In this document: piece by piece, positions 45,209 to 54,371 of the stretch
How positions within the stretch are numbered: the stretch's first letter is position 1
How the letters are laid out: each line of letters starts with the position of its first letter
DNA from: Marivita sp. GX14005
GTDB taxonomy: Bacteria > Pseudomonadota > Alphaproteobacteria > Rhodobacterales > Rhodobacteraceae
NCBI RefSeq assembly: GCF_023370775.1
Contig: NZ_JAMCCQ010000001.1
Span: 620,001-684,000 of the forward strand
Length of the DNA stretch: 64,000 nt
Direction: 5' to 3'
Notes under the pieces: generated by a model
Told to the model about the DNA's origin: nothing
Seen by the model: only the letters and a program-made list of their open reading frames with translations
Databases searched by the model: none
Translations under genes and position numbers: made by a program

Positions 45209-46873
45209 TTACGCAAACGCGCCCTGGCAGAACCATCCCGACGACAGCGTGCCGCCATGGGCGTAGAAGAGCCAGAGCCGGTGGCCGTCCCTGGTGATGA
45301 CATCCCAGTAATCGCGCGGCCCGCTGCGCCAGGCCGGATCGTCGAGCCACCATTCGGGCGCGATGCGTTCGGGGCCGCGCAGGCTGTGGATCTCGTGATC
45401 ACGCCCGCGCCAGCGGAAATGTCCGGGCAGACGCGGCACGTCGGGGGCGATCACCATTTCCGGCGGCCACATGATGAGCGGGCGCGGCAGATGGCGGGCC
45501 GGCCAAACCTTGGCCGGCTCGGACCATGCTGCCGTCACGGTCAGCGATGTCTTTTCCGGGATATGGCTGTCGGCGGGGTGCAGCCGGGTGATCGCATCCG
45601 TGCCGAGCCGCGTGCCCAGCCGCCCGATCAGCCTGTCGAGCGATTTGCCTTTCGTTCCGGCCATTCGCGCGCGGCCATCCTCGGTCGCCTCCATATGGCC
45701 GGCATAGGTGCGCAGATGGATGGGCTCATGCACCGCAGCTTCGAGCCGCATCATGTCGATGCCGTAACCGGCATCCAGATCCTCGATCCTGAGCCGCAGC
45801 AGCGGGCGGATCTGTTCGGGATCGTCGGACGGCTTGGCCAGCGTCACGCTCATCCATTGCATCGTATCATCGCAGCGATACACCTCCAGTCGCAGCGTCC
45901 GCGCGCCTTTTCCCTTGTTCCGCAACGCGGCGCAAAGGCGCGGCAGCATCCGGTCGATCGCCGCCATCACGTCATCCTCCAGCCCGATCGGATCGGGCAG
46001 ACTGAGCCGCACGGCGAAGCGGTCGGGCGGCGGCGCGGCGCTGACAGGTTCGGGCACGCTGCCCAGCGCCTGATCCATGCGCGCCACCAGCCCGCGCCCG
46101 AAACGGCGCACCAGCCCCGCGCGCGGTTGCTCGACCAGATCGCGCACCCGCCGCAGGCCTAGTCGCGACAGTTGAGCCATCGAATGCGCCTCCAGCCGCA
46201 GCGCGGCGAGCGGCAGATCGGCCAGCGCGCGATAGGTCTCTCCGGGGGCGGCGATACGCATGTCGGCCTGTCCTGCCGGCACCCGCACCGCAGGGGCCGC
46301 GCCGCCGCGTTCCCAATGCCGCCGCTTGCCCGCCCGTGACCGCGTGGCGCGCGCTTCCTGATCGATGGCGTCACCATTTCGATGATGCGCGCCCTGCGCC
46401 CCGGCGAACCGCGCCAACGCCCAGGCGCAGCCCAGCGTGTCGGCGATGCCCAGCCGCACCGTCAGGCCCAGCGCGCGGCAATCTTCGTCCACCTGCCGCG
46501 CCAGCGCCTCCTCTCCGTCGAAAAGATGCGCGCAGCCGGTCAGGTCGAGCACCAGCGCATCGGGCTTTTCCTGCGCCACCCAGGGCGAGAACTTGCCCGC
46601 CCAACGATGCAGCGCGTTCAGGAACGCCGCTTCGGCATGGGGGTTCGACAGCCGGGTAAGCAGATCGGCGCTCATGGCATGGGCGTCGCGCAGCGGCTGG
46701 CCCTCGTAAAGCCCGATGGCCTCCGCCGCCTCGGAGAGCGAGGCCACGACCTGCGCCTGCCCCACATCCTTCACGACGACGAAAGGCACTTCGCCGAGAT
46801 TGGGATCGCGGCGGATATGCCTCTCGGCGGCCAGCCGGGGAAACCAGATGGACAGGATACGGCGGTTGCGCAT
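45209..46873 (-). CDS. imuB: Y-family DNA polymerase-like protein ImuB
   Basis: A 554-residue protein related to Y-family polymerases, starting MRNRRILSIWFPRLAAERH, with VLDLTGCAHLFDGEE in the palm region, a helix-hairpin-helix-type segment (LSRLGLRRVRDLVEQ) and a long C-terminal region. ImuB proteins lack the polymerase catalytic acids and act as a hub with ImuA' and DnaE2 in SOS mutagenesis. Here neither imuA nor dnaE2 lies next to it; the flanking genes are TetR and DUF2794. An exact SOS box sits 22 bases before the ATG. Most likely a remnant or reorganised cassette with its partners elsewhere. Confidence 0.87.
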   Translation of the reverse strand: MRNRRILSIWFPRLAAERHIRRDPNLGEVPFVVVKDVGQAQVVASLSEAAEAIGLYEGQPLRDAHAMSADLLTRLSNPHAEAAFLNALHRWAGKFSPWVAQEKPDALVLDLTGCAHLFDGEEALARQVDEDCRALGLTVRLGIADTLGCAWALARFAGAQGAHHRNGDAIDQEARATRSRAGKRRHWERGGAAPAVRVPAGQADMRIAAPGETYRALADLPLAALRLEAHSMAQLSRLGLRRVRDLVEQPRAGLVRRFGRGLVARMDQALGSVPEPVSAAPPPDRFAVRLSLPDPIGLEDDVMAAIDRMLPRLCAALRNKGKGARTLRLEVYRCDDTMQWMSVTLAKPSDDPEQIRPLLRLRIEDLDAGYGIDMMRLEAAVHEPIHLRTYAGHMEATEDGRARMAGTKGKSLDRLIGRLGTRLGTDAITRLHPADSHIPEKTSLTVTAAWSEPAKVWPARHLPRPLIMWPPEMVIAPDVPRLPGHFRWRGRDHEIHSLRGPERIAPEWWLDDPAWRSGPRDYWDVITRDGHRLWLFYAHGGTLSSGWFCQGAFA

Positions 46874-46894
46874 GATGGACTCGCGGCAGCAAAT

Positions 46895-46909
46895 GTTCCG
46901 CTTTTGTTC
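46895..46909. promoter_or_regulatory. LexA-binding SOS box (GTTC-N7-GTTC)
   Basis: GTTC at 46895-46898 and GTTC at 46906-46909 with exactly 7 bases between. This direct repeat is the established LexA operator of Alphaproteobacteria. It lies 22 bases upstream of imuB, a known SOS gene, which makes chance occurrence unlikely. Confidence 0.85.
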
Positions 46910-46950
46910 CTACACTGTCGCACGCCCCGGTGTCGAGAGCCTGCGCGGCG

Positions 46951-47574
46951 TCACCCTTGCGTGCCGAACCGCGCTAGGAAGGTCTCTACCGCGCCGTCGA
47001 TCACCCGTTGCCTTTCACACTCGCTGACCGAACGGGCAATTCCGAATATCAGTCTTGACCACAGATCGGCCTTGCACAGTTCCGCGAACTGATCGGCGGC
47101 AAGCTCGAAATCGTCGATCCGCAATTCCCCGCGCGCCGCCGCCTGCCGTAGGTAATCGGTCAACGCATCGCGCATGACCATCGGGCCGCAGCGGTAGAAC
47201 TCGCGCCCCAGCTCGGGAAAGCGATCCGCCTCCGCCACGCAGATACGAAAGATGCTCTGCCCCATGTCGGAAAACAGGAAGGTCAGAAACTGCCGTGCCA
47301 CCACGCAGAGCACGTCTCGGGGCGGCTTCGACATATCGACCCGGTCGAGCGTCACCCGCGCCTGTTCGCGGCATTGGGCCGACGCCACTTCGACGAAAAG
47401 CAGCCGTTTATCGGGGAAATACTTGTAGAGCGTGGCTTTCGACACTTCCGCCGCGCGGGCGATGTCATCGACGCTGGCCCCCTCGAACCCGTCGCGCAGG
47501 AACACGCGCCGCGCCCCGTCCACGACCTGATCGAATTTGCGCCCCTTGCGGATACGCGCAGCCGGTTTGTCCAT
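46951..47574 (-). CDS. TetR-family transcriptional regulator
   Basis: A 207-residue regulator with an N-terminal TetR helix-turn-helix (GARRVFLRDGFEGASVDDIARAAEVSKATLYKYFPDK) and a helical ligand domain resembling the AcrR-type C-terminal family (TetR_C). The ATG at 47574 is preferred: it is preceded by GGGTGGGGG, whereas the frame could also open at GTG 47586. Ligand and targets are unknown; no efflux pump lies adjacent. It is upstream of imuB on the same strand, but the SOS box lies between, so imuB should be independently controlled. Confidence 0.87.
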   Translation of the reverse strand: MDKPAARIRKGRKFDQVVDGARRVFLRDGFEGASVDDIARAAEVSKATLYKYFPDKRLLFVEVASAQCREQARVTLDRVDMSKPPRDVLCVVARQFLTFLFSDMGQSIFRICVAEADRFPELGREFYRCGPMVMRDALTDYLRQAAARGELRIDDFELAADQFAELCKADLWSRLIFGIARSVSECERQRVIDGAVETFLARFGTQG

Positions 47575-47645
47575 GTAGGCCCCCACCCTTCCCCGGCAAA
47601 AAGTAAACGGGCCGGTTCAGTGGCGCAAGGCGGAACCTGCGGGAC

Positions 47646-47673
47646 CGGCGCCGGGCACAGATGCCCGGCGCCG
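47646..47673. terminator. Strong hairpin after amt
   Basis: CGGCGCCGGGC (47646-47656) and GCCCGGCGCCG (47663-47673) form an 11-bp stem with a 6-base loop, starting 8 bases beyond the amt stop on the minus strand. No U-run follows in that direction, so it may be a Rho-linked or mRNA-stabilising structure rather than a classic terminator. Confidence 0.5.
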
Positions 47674-47680
47674 TCTTTGC

Positions 47681-49012
47681 TCATCCCTTCGAGAATTCGG
47701 GATAGGCTTCCATACCAAGCTCGGCCATGTCGAGTCCGGTGATCTCGTCCTCTGCATCCACGCGGATGCCGATGGTATGCCTGAGCAGCATCCACATCGC
47801 CGCCGACGCGATACTCACGAAGGCGCCAACCACGACGATCCCGTAAATCTGAGCGGTGATCGTGGCGTCCGGGTTGGTGAAGACCACCGCGAGCGTGCCC
47901 CAGATACCGCAGAAAAGATGCACCGGCACCGCTCCGACGACATCGTCGATTCCGACCCTGTCGAGCAACGGCACGCCCACAACCACGATGGCACCGCCGA
48001 TGCCGCCGATCAACGTGGCCATGCCCAGCGTCGGAAAAAGCGGCTCCGCCGTGATCGAGACCAGACCGGCCAGCGCGCCGTTCAGCGCCATCGTCAGATC
48101 GGGCTTGCGGTAAAGCGCCTGCGTCAAAAGCAGCGCCGTGATCGCACCGCCGGCCGCCGCGGCATTGGTATTGGCGAAGATGCGGCTGATATCCGCGACA
48201 TCGCCCACCGTGCCCATCGCCAGTTGCGAGCCGCCGTTGAACCCGAACCAGCCAAGCCACAGGATGAACGTGCCCAGCGTCGCAAGCGCAAGGTTGGAGC
48301 CGGGCATCGGAACGGTCTTGCCATTCTTGAACTTGCCGATCCTCGGACCGAGGATGATCGCGCCCACGAGCGCAGCCCAACCTCCGACGGAGTGAACCAC
48401 GGTCGAGCCCGCGAAATCCAGAAACCCCGCCGCATCGAGAAAGCCGCCGCCCCATTTCCATGCCGCCTGCACCGGGTAGATGATCGAGGTCAGAACGACC
48501 ACGAAGGCGAGAAACGGCCAAAGCTTGATCCGCTCGGCCATTGCGCCCGACACGATCGACGCGGTCGCGGCGCAGAACATCAGTTGAAAGAAATAGTCCG
48601 ATCCGGTGCTGGCATAGCTGTAATCATCAAGAGATTCGACCGCCGGCCCCACCGGCTCGAGCGCCGCCGGCCCCCATATGTTCGACAGCACTCCGTCCAT
48701 CATCCAATCGCCAAGCGGATACATCAGATTGTAGCCGATCAGGTAATAAAAAATCGACGCGAGCGAGAAGAGCGCGATGTTCTTGGTCAGCTGCATCGTC
48801 ACGTTCTTGGATCGCACCAGCCCGGCTTCGAGCATCGCAAAGCCCGCAGCCATGAAGAACACGAGAAACCCGCCCACGAGAAACAGAAGCGAATTGAGAA
48901 TGAACACGCTGTCGGTCGCCGCGTTCACGCCGGCGACAGGCGCGTCCTGCGCCCGGACGGCGAAAGGCACTGCGACAAGGGATGCGGTGTAAATCGAGAT
49001 GCGGACAATCAT
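47681..49012 (-). CDS. amt: Ammonium transporter
   Basis: A 443-residue Amt/Rh-family channel with a signal peptide (ending VRAQDAP) and about eleven helices. The family signatures GFAMLEAGLVRSKN and the twin pore histidines (STVVHSVGGW and VPVHLFCGIWG) are visible. It admits ammonium as a nitrogen source. The usual cotranscribed PII gene glnK is absent: upstream lies the divergent PBP gene across about 270 bases. Regulation by nitrogen status is probable, but I found no clear NtrC or sigma-54 site. Confidence 0.95.
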   Translation of the reverse strand: MIVRISIYTASLVAVPFAVRAQDAPVAGVNAATDSVFILNSLLFLVGGFLVFFMAAGFAMLEAGLVRSKNVTMQLTKNIALFSLASIFYYLIGYNLMYPLGDWMMDGVLSNIWGPAALEPVGPAVESLDDYSYASTGSDYFFQLMFCAATASIVSGAMAERIKLWPFLAFVVVLTSIIYPVQAAWKWGGGFLDAAGFLDFAGSTVVHSVGGWAALVGAIILGPRIGKFKNGKTVPMPGSNLALATLGTFILWLGWFGFNGGSQLAMGTVGDVADISRIFANTNAAAAGGAITALLLTQALYRKPDLTMALNGALAGLVSITAEPLFPTLGMATLIGGIGGAIVVVGVPLLDRVGIDDVVGAVPVHLFCGIWGTLAVVFTNPDATITAQIYGIVVVGAFVSIASAAMWMLLRHTIGIRVDAEDEITGLDMAELGMEAYPEFSKG

Positions 49013-49285
49013 ATGACGGACTTCCTTGCTGTGTGACGCAGCCGAGCGCGGGGGATGCGGTCGGCTATTGTTTGCAGGTGCAGAAAATCGCCTGATGAGA
49101 GGCTGTGATAGTCATTCAGCGGCTCTACGCGCACAGAACGCGCCCAAAACGCATAATTTTTGCGCTTATTTTTCCAGATGCCCAAACTATAGGCAGATAA
49201 AATATGCGCGCAGACGGGCGCCGGTGGTGCACATTCGCGCCAAAGACCCTAAATTGGGCCGAACGAGCAGGATCACGGGCAAAGC

Positions 49286-51448
49286 ATGGCGGACAAGCGA
49301 CGCAATACGGGGCGGCTGGTGGCGGATAGGCGCTATCCGGCAAAATCCGCAAAACCGGCCAAACCGCGCAAGCGAGCCAAACCCCGCCGGGCCGCACCGG
49401 CGCGGCGCAAGCCGGCACGGGGCGGCATCCTGGGCTTTTTCGGTCGCATCATCCGCTGGATCCTCGCATTTTTCTTTCGCCTCTTCTGGCGCTTTGCGCT
49501 TGTCGTGTCTCTGATCGTCGCGGGCATGGTGTTCTACACCTACACCACCTTGCCCGATGCGAGCGCCGCCCTCGATGGCCGCTCGCGCGGATCGGTCCAG
49601 CTTCTGGATCGCAACGGCGTCGCCTTCGCGTGGCGCGGCGATCAGTTCGGCGGCGTGGTGACGGCGGATTCGGTCTCTCCGCATCTCAGGAACGCTGTGG
49701 TCGCCACGGAGGACAAGCGTTTCTACAGCCACTTCGGCCTGTCCCCGCGCGGCATCGCATCGGCGGTGCGCATCAACCTGTCCGAGGGGCGCGGGCCGTT
49801 ATCGGGTCACGGCGGCTCGACCATCACGCAGCAGACGGCAAAACTTCTGTGTCTCGGAGTGAAATACGATCCGAAGAAATGGAAGAACGAGGCCGAGTAT
49901 GTCTCGGATTGCCGGCGCGGATCGCTTTTGCGCAAGGGCAAGGAAGCGATCTATGCGCTCGCGATGGAGGCGAAATACAGCAAGGACGAGATCCTCTCCA
50001 TCTATCTCAACCGCGCCTATATGGGCGGCGGCGCCTATGGCGCATCGGCAGCGTCCGAGCGGTATTTCTCCAAACCCGCTGCCGCGCTGAACCCGCAGGA
50101 AGCGGCGATGATCGCGGGCCTTCTGACGGCCCCGTCCAGCCTCGCGCCGACATCGAACCTCGAACGCAGCCAGGCGCGGGCGGCCACCGTGCTGCGCCTG
50201 ATGAACGAGCAAGGCTACCTCACCGACGCGCAGACCCGGACAGCGCAGGCCAATCCCGCCACACTATCGGAGGAAGCTGAGCGCAAGACCGGCGGCTATT
50301 TCGCCGATTGGGTCATGCAATCGGGACCGGATTTTTTCACCCGCGACACGACCGAAGATGTCATCATCTCCACGACGCTCGACCAGCGCATCCAAAGAGC
50401 GGCCGAAGCGGCGATCAAGACCGTCTTTGACAACAAGGTCAGCCCCGGCTCCAAGGCGCAGGCGGCGATTGTCGTGATGTCGGCCGATGGCGCGGTGCGG
50501 GCGATGGTCGGCGGGCGCAAGACCAATGTCTCGGGCGTGTTCAACCGCGCCACGCAGGCCAAGCGCCAGACCGGATCGGCCTTCAAGCCGTTCGTCTACG
50601 CCACCGCGCTCGAACTTGGCTACGGGCCTTACGACACGGTCGAGGATGCGCCGTTCTGCATGAATATCCCCGGCTCCGGCCAATGGTGCCCGGAAAACTA
50701 TGCGCGCGCCTATAACGGGCCGGTGACGCTGACCGAGGCTCTGAAACGCAGTCTCAACGTGCCCGCCGTCAAGATATCGGAATCGGTGGGCCGCGATCTC
50801 GTGCGCCAGGTTTCCGAAGATTTCGGAATCGACAGCGCATTGACCGACACGCCCGCGCTCGCGCTTGGCGCATCGGAAGCCTCGCTACTGGAAATGACCG
50901 GGGCCTATGCGGGCATCCTCAACGGCGGCTCGTCGGTCACGCCCTACGGGCTGCGCGAGCTTCGCCTGAAGGGCGAGGAAACCGCCACGATGGGCGCCGG
51001 CGGCGGCATCGGCGAGCGTGTCATCCGCGAGGACGCCGCACGGCAGTTGATCTGGATGATGGAAAAGGTCGTGTCCGAAGGCACAGGCCGCCGCGCCGCG
51101 CTGCCGGACCGGCAGGCCGCCGGAAAGACCGGCACCACCCAGGCCGCGCGCGATGCGTGGTTCATCGGCTTCACGGCCGACTATGTGGCCGGGGTCTGGA
51201 TGGGCTATGACGACAACACGCCGCTTACCGGGGTTACGGGCAGTGGGCTGCCGGCGGAAATCTGGCACGAGGCAATGGTGCGGATACATGATGGGCTTCC
51301 GGTGCGCCCCCTGCCGATGATCGCACCGCAGGCGTCGCGTCCGGCCCCCGCGCCGCAACCGGCGGCCCCGCAACGGCAGCCGCAGTCGGGCAACCCGCTG
51401 GAAAACGCGGTGAACCAGATCCTGCGCGACATCTTCGGCGGCAACTGA
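49286..51448 (+). CDS. Class A penicillin-binding protein (transglycosylase/transpeptidase)
   Basis: A 720-residue bifunctional murein synthase, anchored by one helix (about 55-85) behind a very basic N-terminus. The GT51 domain has catalytic Glu142 (ATEDKRFYSHFG) and GGSTITQQ; the transpeptidase has Ser431-Ala-Phe-Lys434, Ser489-Leu-Asn491 and a KTGTTQ box. The C-terminal 40 residues are Pro/Ala/Gln-rich. It polymerises and cross-links peptidoglycan and resembles the PBP1A/PBP2A type. It is monocistronic, divergent from amt. Confidence 0.93.
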   Translation: MADKRRNTGRLVADRRYPAKSAKPAKPRKRAKPRRAAPARRKPARGGILGFFGRIIRWILAFFFRLFWRFALVVSLIVAGMVFYTYTTLPDASAALDGRSRGSVQLLDRNGVAFAWRGDQFGGVVTADSVSPHLRNAVVATEDKRFYSHFGLSPRGIASAVRINLSEGRGPLSGHGGSTITQQTAKLLCLGVKYDPKKWKNEAEYVSDCRRGSLLRKGKEAIYALAMEAKYSKDEILSIYLNRAYMGGGAYGASAASERYFSKPAAALNPQEAAMIAGLLTAPSSLAPTSNLERSQARAATVLRLMNEQGYLTDAQTRTAQANPATLSEEAERKTGGYFADWVMQSGPDFFTRDTTEDVIISTTLDQRIQRAAEAAIKTVFDNKVSPGSKAQAAIVVMSADGAVRAMVGGRKTNVSGVFNRATQAKRQTGSAFKPFVYATALELGYGPYDTVEDAPFCMNIPGSGQWCPENYARAYNGPVTLTEALKRSLNVPAVKISESVGRDLVRQVSEDFGIDSALTDTPALALGASEASLLEMTGAYAGILNGGSSVTPYGLRELRLKGEETATMGAGGGIGERVIREDAARQLIWMMEKVVSEGTGRRAALPDRQAAGKTGTTQAARDAWFIGFTADYVAGVWMGYDDNTPLTGVTGSGLPAEIWHEAMVRIHDGLPVRPLPMIAPQASRPAPAPQPAAPQRQPQSGNPLENAVNQILRDIFGGN

Positions 51449-51509
51449 CCCCTTCCCATTCCCTCCGGCCCGCAATAGCGTCTGGCCGGAACGGACCCCG
51501 GAGGATTGC

Positions 51510-51971
51510 ATGACGAACGCCGTAGAAGACCGCCTTGCCGAGCTTGGCCTGACCCTGCCCGACGCGCCCGCGCCAGCCGCGAATTACGTGCCCTTTGCGC
51601 GTTCGGGCAATCAGATCTTCATCTCCGGCCAGCTGCCGAACGGCCCGGATGGCCTGATCACCGGCAAGCTGGGCGCGGATCTCGATGTCGCGGCTGGGGC
51701 CGAGGCCGCCCGGCTCTGCGCCCTGAGCCTTCTGGCGCAGGCACGCGCTGCGGCGGATGGCGATTTGTCCCGTGTCCGGCTGGTGAAACTCGTGGGCTTC
51801 GTGAACTCCACGCCCGATTTCGGGGACCAGCCCAAGGTAGTGAACGGCGCCTCCGACCTCATGGTCGATGTGCTGGGCGAGAAGGGGCGTCACGCACGCT
51901 CCGCCGTATCGGCAGGCGCGCTGCCCTTCGGCGTCGCGGTCGAGATCGAGGCGATTTTCGAACTGCCATGA
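51510..51971 (+). CDS. RidA/YjgF-family protein
   Basis: A 153-residue protein of the RidA superfamily, with FISGQLPNGPDG, a long helix (AAGAEAARLCALSLLAQARAA) and the terminal ARSAVSAGALPFGVAVEIEAIFE. RidA removes reactive imines and enamines made by PLP enzymes; this longer branch (about 150 residues) has members with unknown activity. The conserved Arg of the RidA site is present in RSAV. Its stop overlaps the next gene start by four bases. Confidence 0.88.
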   Translation: MTNAVEDRLAELGLTLPDAPAPAANYVPFARSGNQIFISGQLPNGPDGLITGKLGADLDVAAGAEAARLCALSLLAQARAAADGDLSRVRLVKLVGFVNSTPDFGDQPKVVNGASDLMVDVLGEKGRHARSAVSAGALPFGVAVEIEAIFELP

Positions 51972-52723
51972 CCGCCCTGCCGCCGGAATTCCTGGCCCGC
52001 CCCATCGCGCATCGAGGCTATCACGACGCCCCGAGCGGGCGCATCGAAAACAGCCCCTCGGCCTTCGCCTCTGCCATTGAGGCGGGATACGGAATCGAAC
52101 TCGATGTTCAACTGTCGCGCGATGGCGTCGCGATGGCCTTCCACGACGATCACCTAGCCCGCCTCACGGGCGAGGACGGACCGGTCCGGGGCCGGGATGC
52201 CACCGCGTTGCAGCGGATCACCCTTTCGGGCGGAAGCGACACGATCCCCACGCTTGCCGATGTGCTGACACAGGTCGGCGGCGCGGTGCCCCTATTGATC
52301 GAGCTGAAGGACCAGCATGGGGAGATGGGCGAGACCGACGGCGCGCTGGAACGGGCGACGGTGGCCGCGCTGTCCGGCTATGACGGGCCGGTGGCGCTCA
52401 TGTCGTTCAATCCGAACATGGTGTCTTGGCTCGCCGAACTGCGCCCGGACATCCCGCGCGGGCTCGTCACCTGCGCCTGGCATCGATCTTCGGCGCCCAG
52501 CATTCCAGTGGATATCCGCGCCCGGCTGGCCGGCATCCCGGATTTCGACCGCATCGGCGCAAGCTTCATCAGCCACGATGCGCGCGATCTAAACAACCCC
52601 CGCGTCGAGCAGATCAAGGCGCAAGGGCACGCGGTCCTGTGCTGGACCATCCGCAGCGCGGAGCAAGAACGCGCGGCGCGCGAGATCGCCGACAATATCA
52701 CCTTCGAGGGTTACGCCGCTTGA
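51968..52723 (+). CDS. ugpQ: Glycerophosphodiester phosphodiesterase
   Basis: A 251-residue cytosolic GDPD: RPIAHRGYHDAP (catalytic His-Arg), ENSPSAFASAIEAGYGIELDVQLSRDG (metal-binding Glu and Asp) and AFHDDHLARLTGEDG (second catalytic His), on a TIM barrel. It hydrolyses glycerophosphodiesters to glycerol 3-phosphate and an alcohol, allowing phospholipid headgroup recycling. No signal peptide is seen, so it fits the cytosolic UgpQ type. Coupled by ATGA to the RidA-like gene. Confidence 0.9.
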   Translation: MTALPPEFLARPIAHRGYHDAPSGRIENSPSAFASAIEAGYGIELDVQLSRDGVAMAFHDDHLARLTGEDGPVRGRDATALQRITLSGGSDTIPTLADVLTQVGGAVPLLIELKDQHGEMGETDGALERATVAALSGYDGPVALMSFNPNMVSWLAELRPDIPRGLVTCAWHRSSAPSIPVDIRARLAGIPDFDRIGASFISHDARDLNNPRVEQIKAQGHAVLCWTIRSAEQERAAREIADNITFEGYAA

Positions 52724-52769
52724 TCCTCGGCCAAAGCAGCCCACCTCTCTGGCTTAACGAGGGGATGTG

Positions 52770-53969
52770 ATGACCGAAGCCGCCAAAGACGCCACGATCG
52801 CGATCAACATGCACAGCACCATCGCCGCGATTCCGGCGGCGGAGTGGGACGCGTGCGCGTGCCCCGAAGCGGCGGATGGCGGGCGCCCCATCGATCCCTT
52901 CACGACGCACCGGTTCCTCAAGGCGCTGGAGGACAGTGGATCGGTCGGCCCCGGCACGGGCTGGGAGCCGCGCTACCTCACCGCCGTGATGGACGGGCAA
53001 ACGATCGCCTGCGCGCCGCTCTATGCCAAGGGGCATAGCCAGGGCGAATACATCTTCGATCACAATTGGGCGCATGCCTGGGAACGCGCGGGCGGGCGTT
53101 ACTATCCCAAGCTGCAGATCGCCGTACCCTTCACCCCGGCCACCGGACGGCGCTTCCTGACCCGGCCCGGATACGAAAGCGAAGGCGTAAGTGCCTTGAT
53201 TCAGGGCGCGATCCAGGTTGCGGCCGACAATGATCTGTCGTCCGTTCACGTCACCTTCTGCACCGAGGCCGAGGCGATCATCGGAGAGAAGATCGGCCTG
53301 CTCCGCCGCCGGACGCAGCAATATCACTGGCAAAACCGGGGTTACGAGAGTTTCGAGGCCTTCCTGGCCGATCTGAGCTCGCGCAAACGCAAGGCGATCC
53401 GCAAGGAGCGTGCCCGCGCGCAGGATTTCGGCGGCCGGATTCACCGCCTGACTGGCGATGCGATCCAGCCCGGCCACTGGGATGCGTTCTGGACCTTCTA
53501 CCAGGACACCGGCGCGCGCAAATGGGGCCGGCCCTACCTGACGCGCGCGTTCTTCGACATCGCGCAGAACACGCTCAGGGACGATATCCTGCTCGTGATG
53601 GCCGAGCGCGGCGGCGAGTGGATCGCGGGCGCGATGAACATGATCGGCCGCGATACGCTCTTCGGGCGCTACTGGGGCTGCACCGAAGATCACCCCTGCC
53701 TGCATTTCGAACTGTGCTACTATCAGGCGATGGACTACGCCATCGAACGGGGCATGTCGCGCGTGGAGGCCGGGGCGCAGGGCGAACACAAGCTCTCGCG
53801 CGGCTATCTGCCGGCGATGACCCATTCGCTGCATTGGATCGCCGATCCGGGCTTCGCCGAAGCGGTCGCGCGCTTCGTTGCCGCCGAAGCAAAGGCGGTG
53901 GACGAGGATATCGAGGTGCTGACCGGCTACGGGCCGTTCCGCAAGGACAGACTGGAGGATCACGAATGA
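52770..53969 (+). CDS. GNAT/FemAB-like acyltransferase (peptidogalycan biosynthesis protein family)
   Basis: A 399-residue soluble protein of the family once called DUF482, with [32 protein letters not shown] near the N-terminus and, in the C-terminal GNAT-like domain, [40 protein letters not shown] and [14 protein letters not shown]. FemAB-type enzymes transfer aminoacyl or acyl groups from tRNA or CoA. The substrate here is unknown. GAGGGG lies 6 bases before the ATG at 52770, preferred over a GTG three bases earlier. Its stop overlaps the following dehydratase gene by four bases. Confidence 0.82.
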   Translation: MTEAAKDATIAINMHSTIAAIPAAEWDACACPEAADGGRPIDPFTTHRFLKALEDSGSVGPGTGWEPRYLTAVMDGQTIACAPLYAKGHSQGEYIFDHNWAHAWERAGGRYYPKLQIAVPFTPATGRRFLTRPGYESEGVSALIQGAIQVAADNDLSSVHVTFCTEAEAIIGEKIGLLRRRTQQYHWQNRGYESFEAFLADLSSRKRKAIRKERARAQDFGGRIHRLTGDAIQPGHWDAFWTFYQDTGARKWGRPYLTRAFFDIAQNTLRDDILLVMAERGGEWIAGAMNMIGRDTLFGRYWGCTEDHPCLHFELCYYQAMDYAIERGMSRVEAGAQGEHKLSRGYLPAMTHSLHWIADPGFAEAVARFVAAEAKAVDEDIEVLTGYGPFRKDRLEDHE

Positions 53970-54256
53970 CCGAGAAACTGTCGGATACCGCTCGCAAGAC
54001 GGTGCTGGAGCCATTGCTTTCCGCCGGTTGGACGCTGGAAGAGGATCGGGACGCGATCACCAAGACCTTCAGCTTCGGCGATTTCACCGAAGCCTTCGCG
54101 TGGATGACGCGCGCAGCGATGTTCGCCGAGAAATGGAACCACCATCCCGAATGGACGAATGTCTATAACAAGGTGCATGTGACGCTGACGACGCATGATG
54201 TGGACGGGCTGTCCTCGCTCGATGCCAAGCTGGCACGCAAGCTGGACGGGCTCTGA
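53966..54256 (+). CDS. phhB: Pterin-4a-carbinolamine dehydratase
   Basis: A 96-residue enzyme dehydrating 4a-hydroxytetrahydrobiopterin, regenerating the cofactor of aromatic amino acid hydroxylases. The EKWNHHPEW and [12 protein letters not shown] motifs with three His are intact. No phenylalanine hydroxylase gene is adjacent, so the role may be as a general pterin-recycling or moonlighting protein. It is translationally coupled (ATGA) to the acyltransferase gene. Confidence 0.92.
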   Translation: MTEKLSDTARKTVLEPLLSAGWTLEEDRDAITKTFSFGDFTEAFAWMTRAAMFAEKWNHHPEWTNVYNKVHVTLTTHDVDGLSSLDAKLARKLDGL

Positions 54257-54276
54257 CGCCCCGGCCGGGCGGACGT

Positions 54277-54314
54277 GATTTCGAAATCGCGTAAAAGCGT
54301 CTTCGAAGACGCTT
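54277..54314. repeat. Two consecutive perfect palindromes after phhB
   Basis: GATTTCGAAATC (54277-54288, 12 bases) and AAGCGTCTTCGAAGACGCTT (54295-54314, 20 bases) are both perfect palindromes 6 bases apart, each centred on TTCGAA. They lie between phhB and the ABC permease and could terminate or process the upstream mRNA; no U-tract follows. Confidence 0.7.
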
Positions 54315-54371
54315 CCCCGCCCCGAATTTTCGTCGTTTCCTTGAACGCGGCCATCGCCTAACGTGCGGGCG

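Noticed and set aside
45148-45402. Short minus-strand frame overlapping the 3' end of imuB
   Set aside because: Out of frame with imuB, low-complexity Ala/Arg/Ser composition, and no ribosome-binding site.
49013-49285. NtrC or sigma-54 elements in the amt/PBP intergenic region
   Set aside because: I looked for a -24/-12 pair (TGGC-N8-TGC type) and a TGCACC-type palindrome on both strands and found no convincing match.
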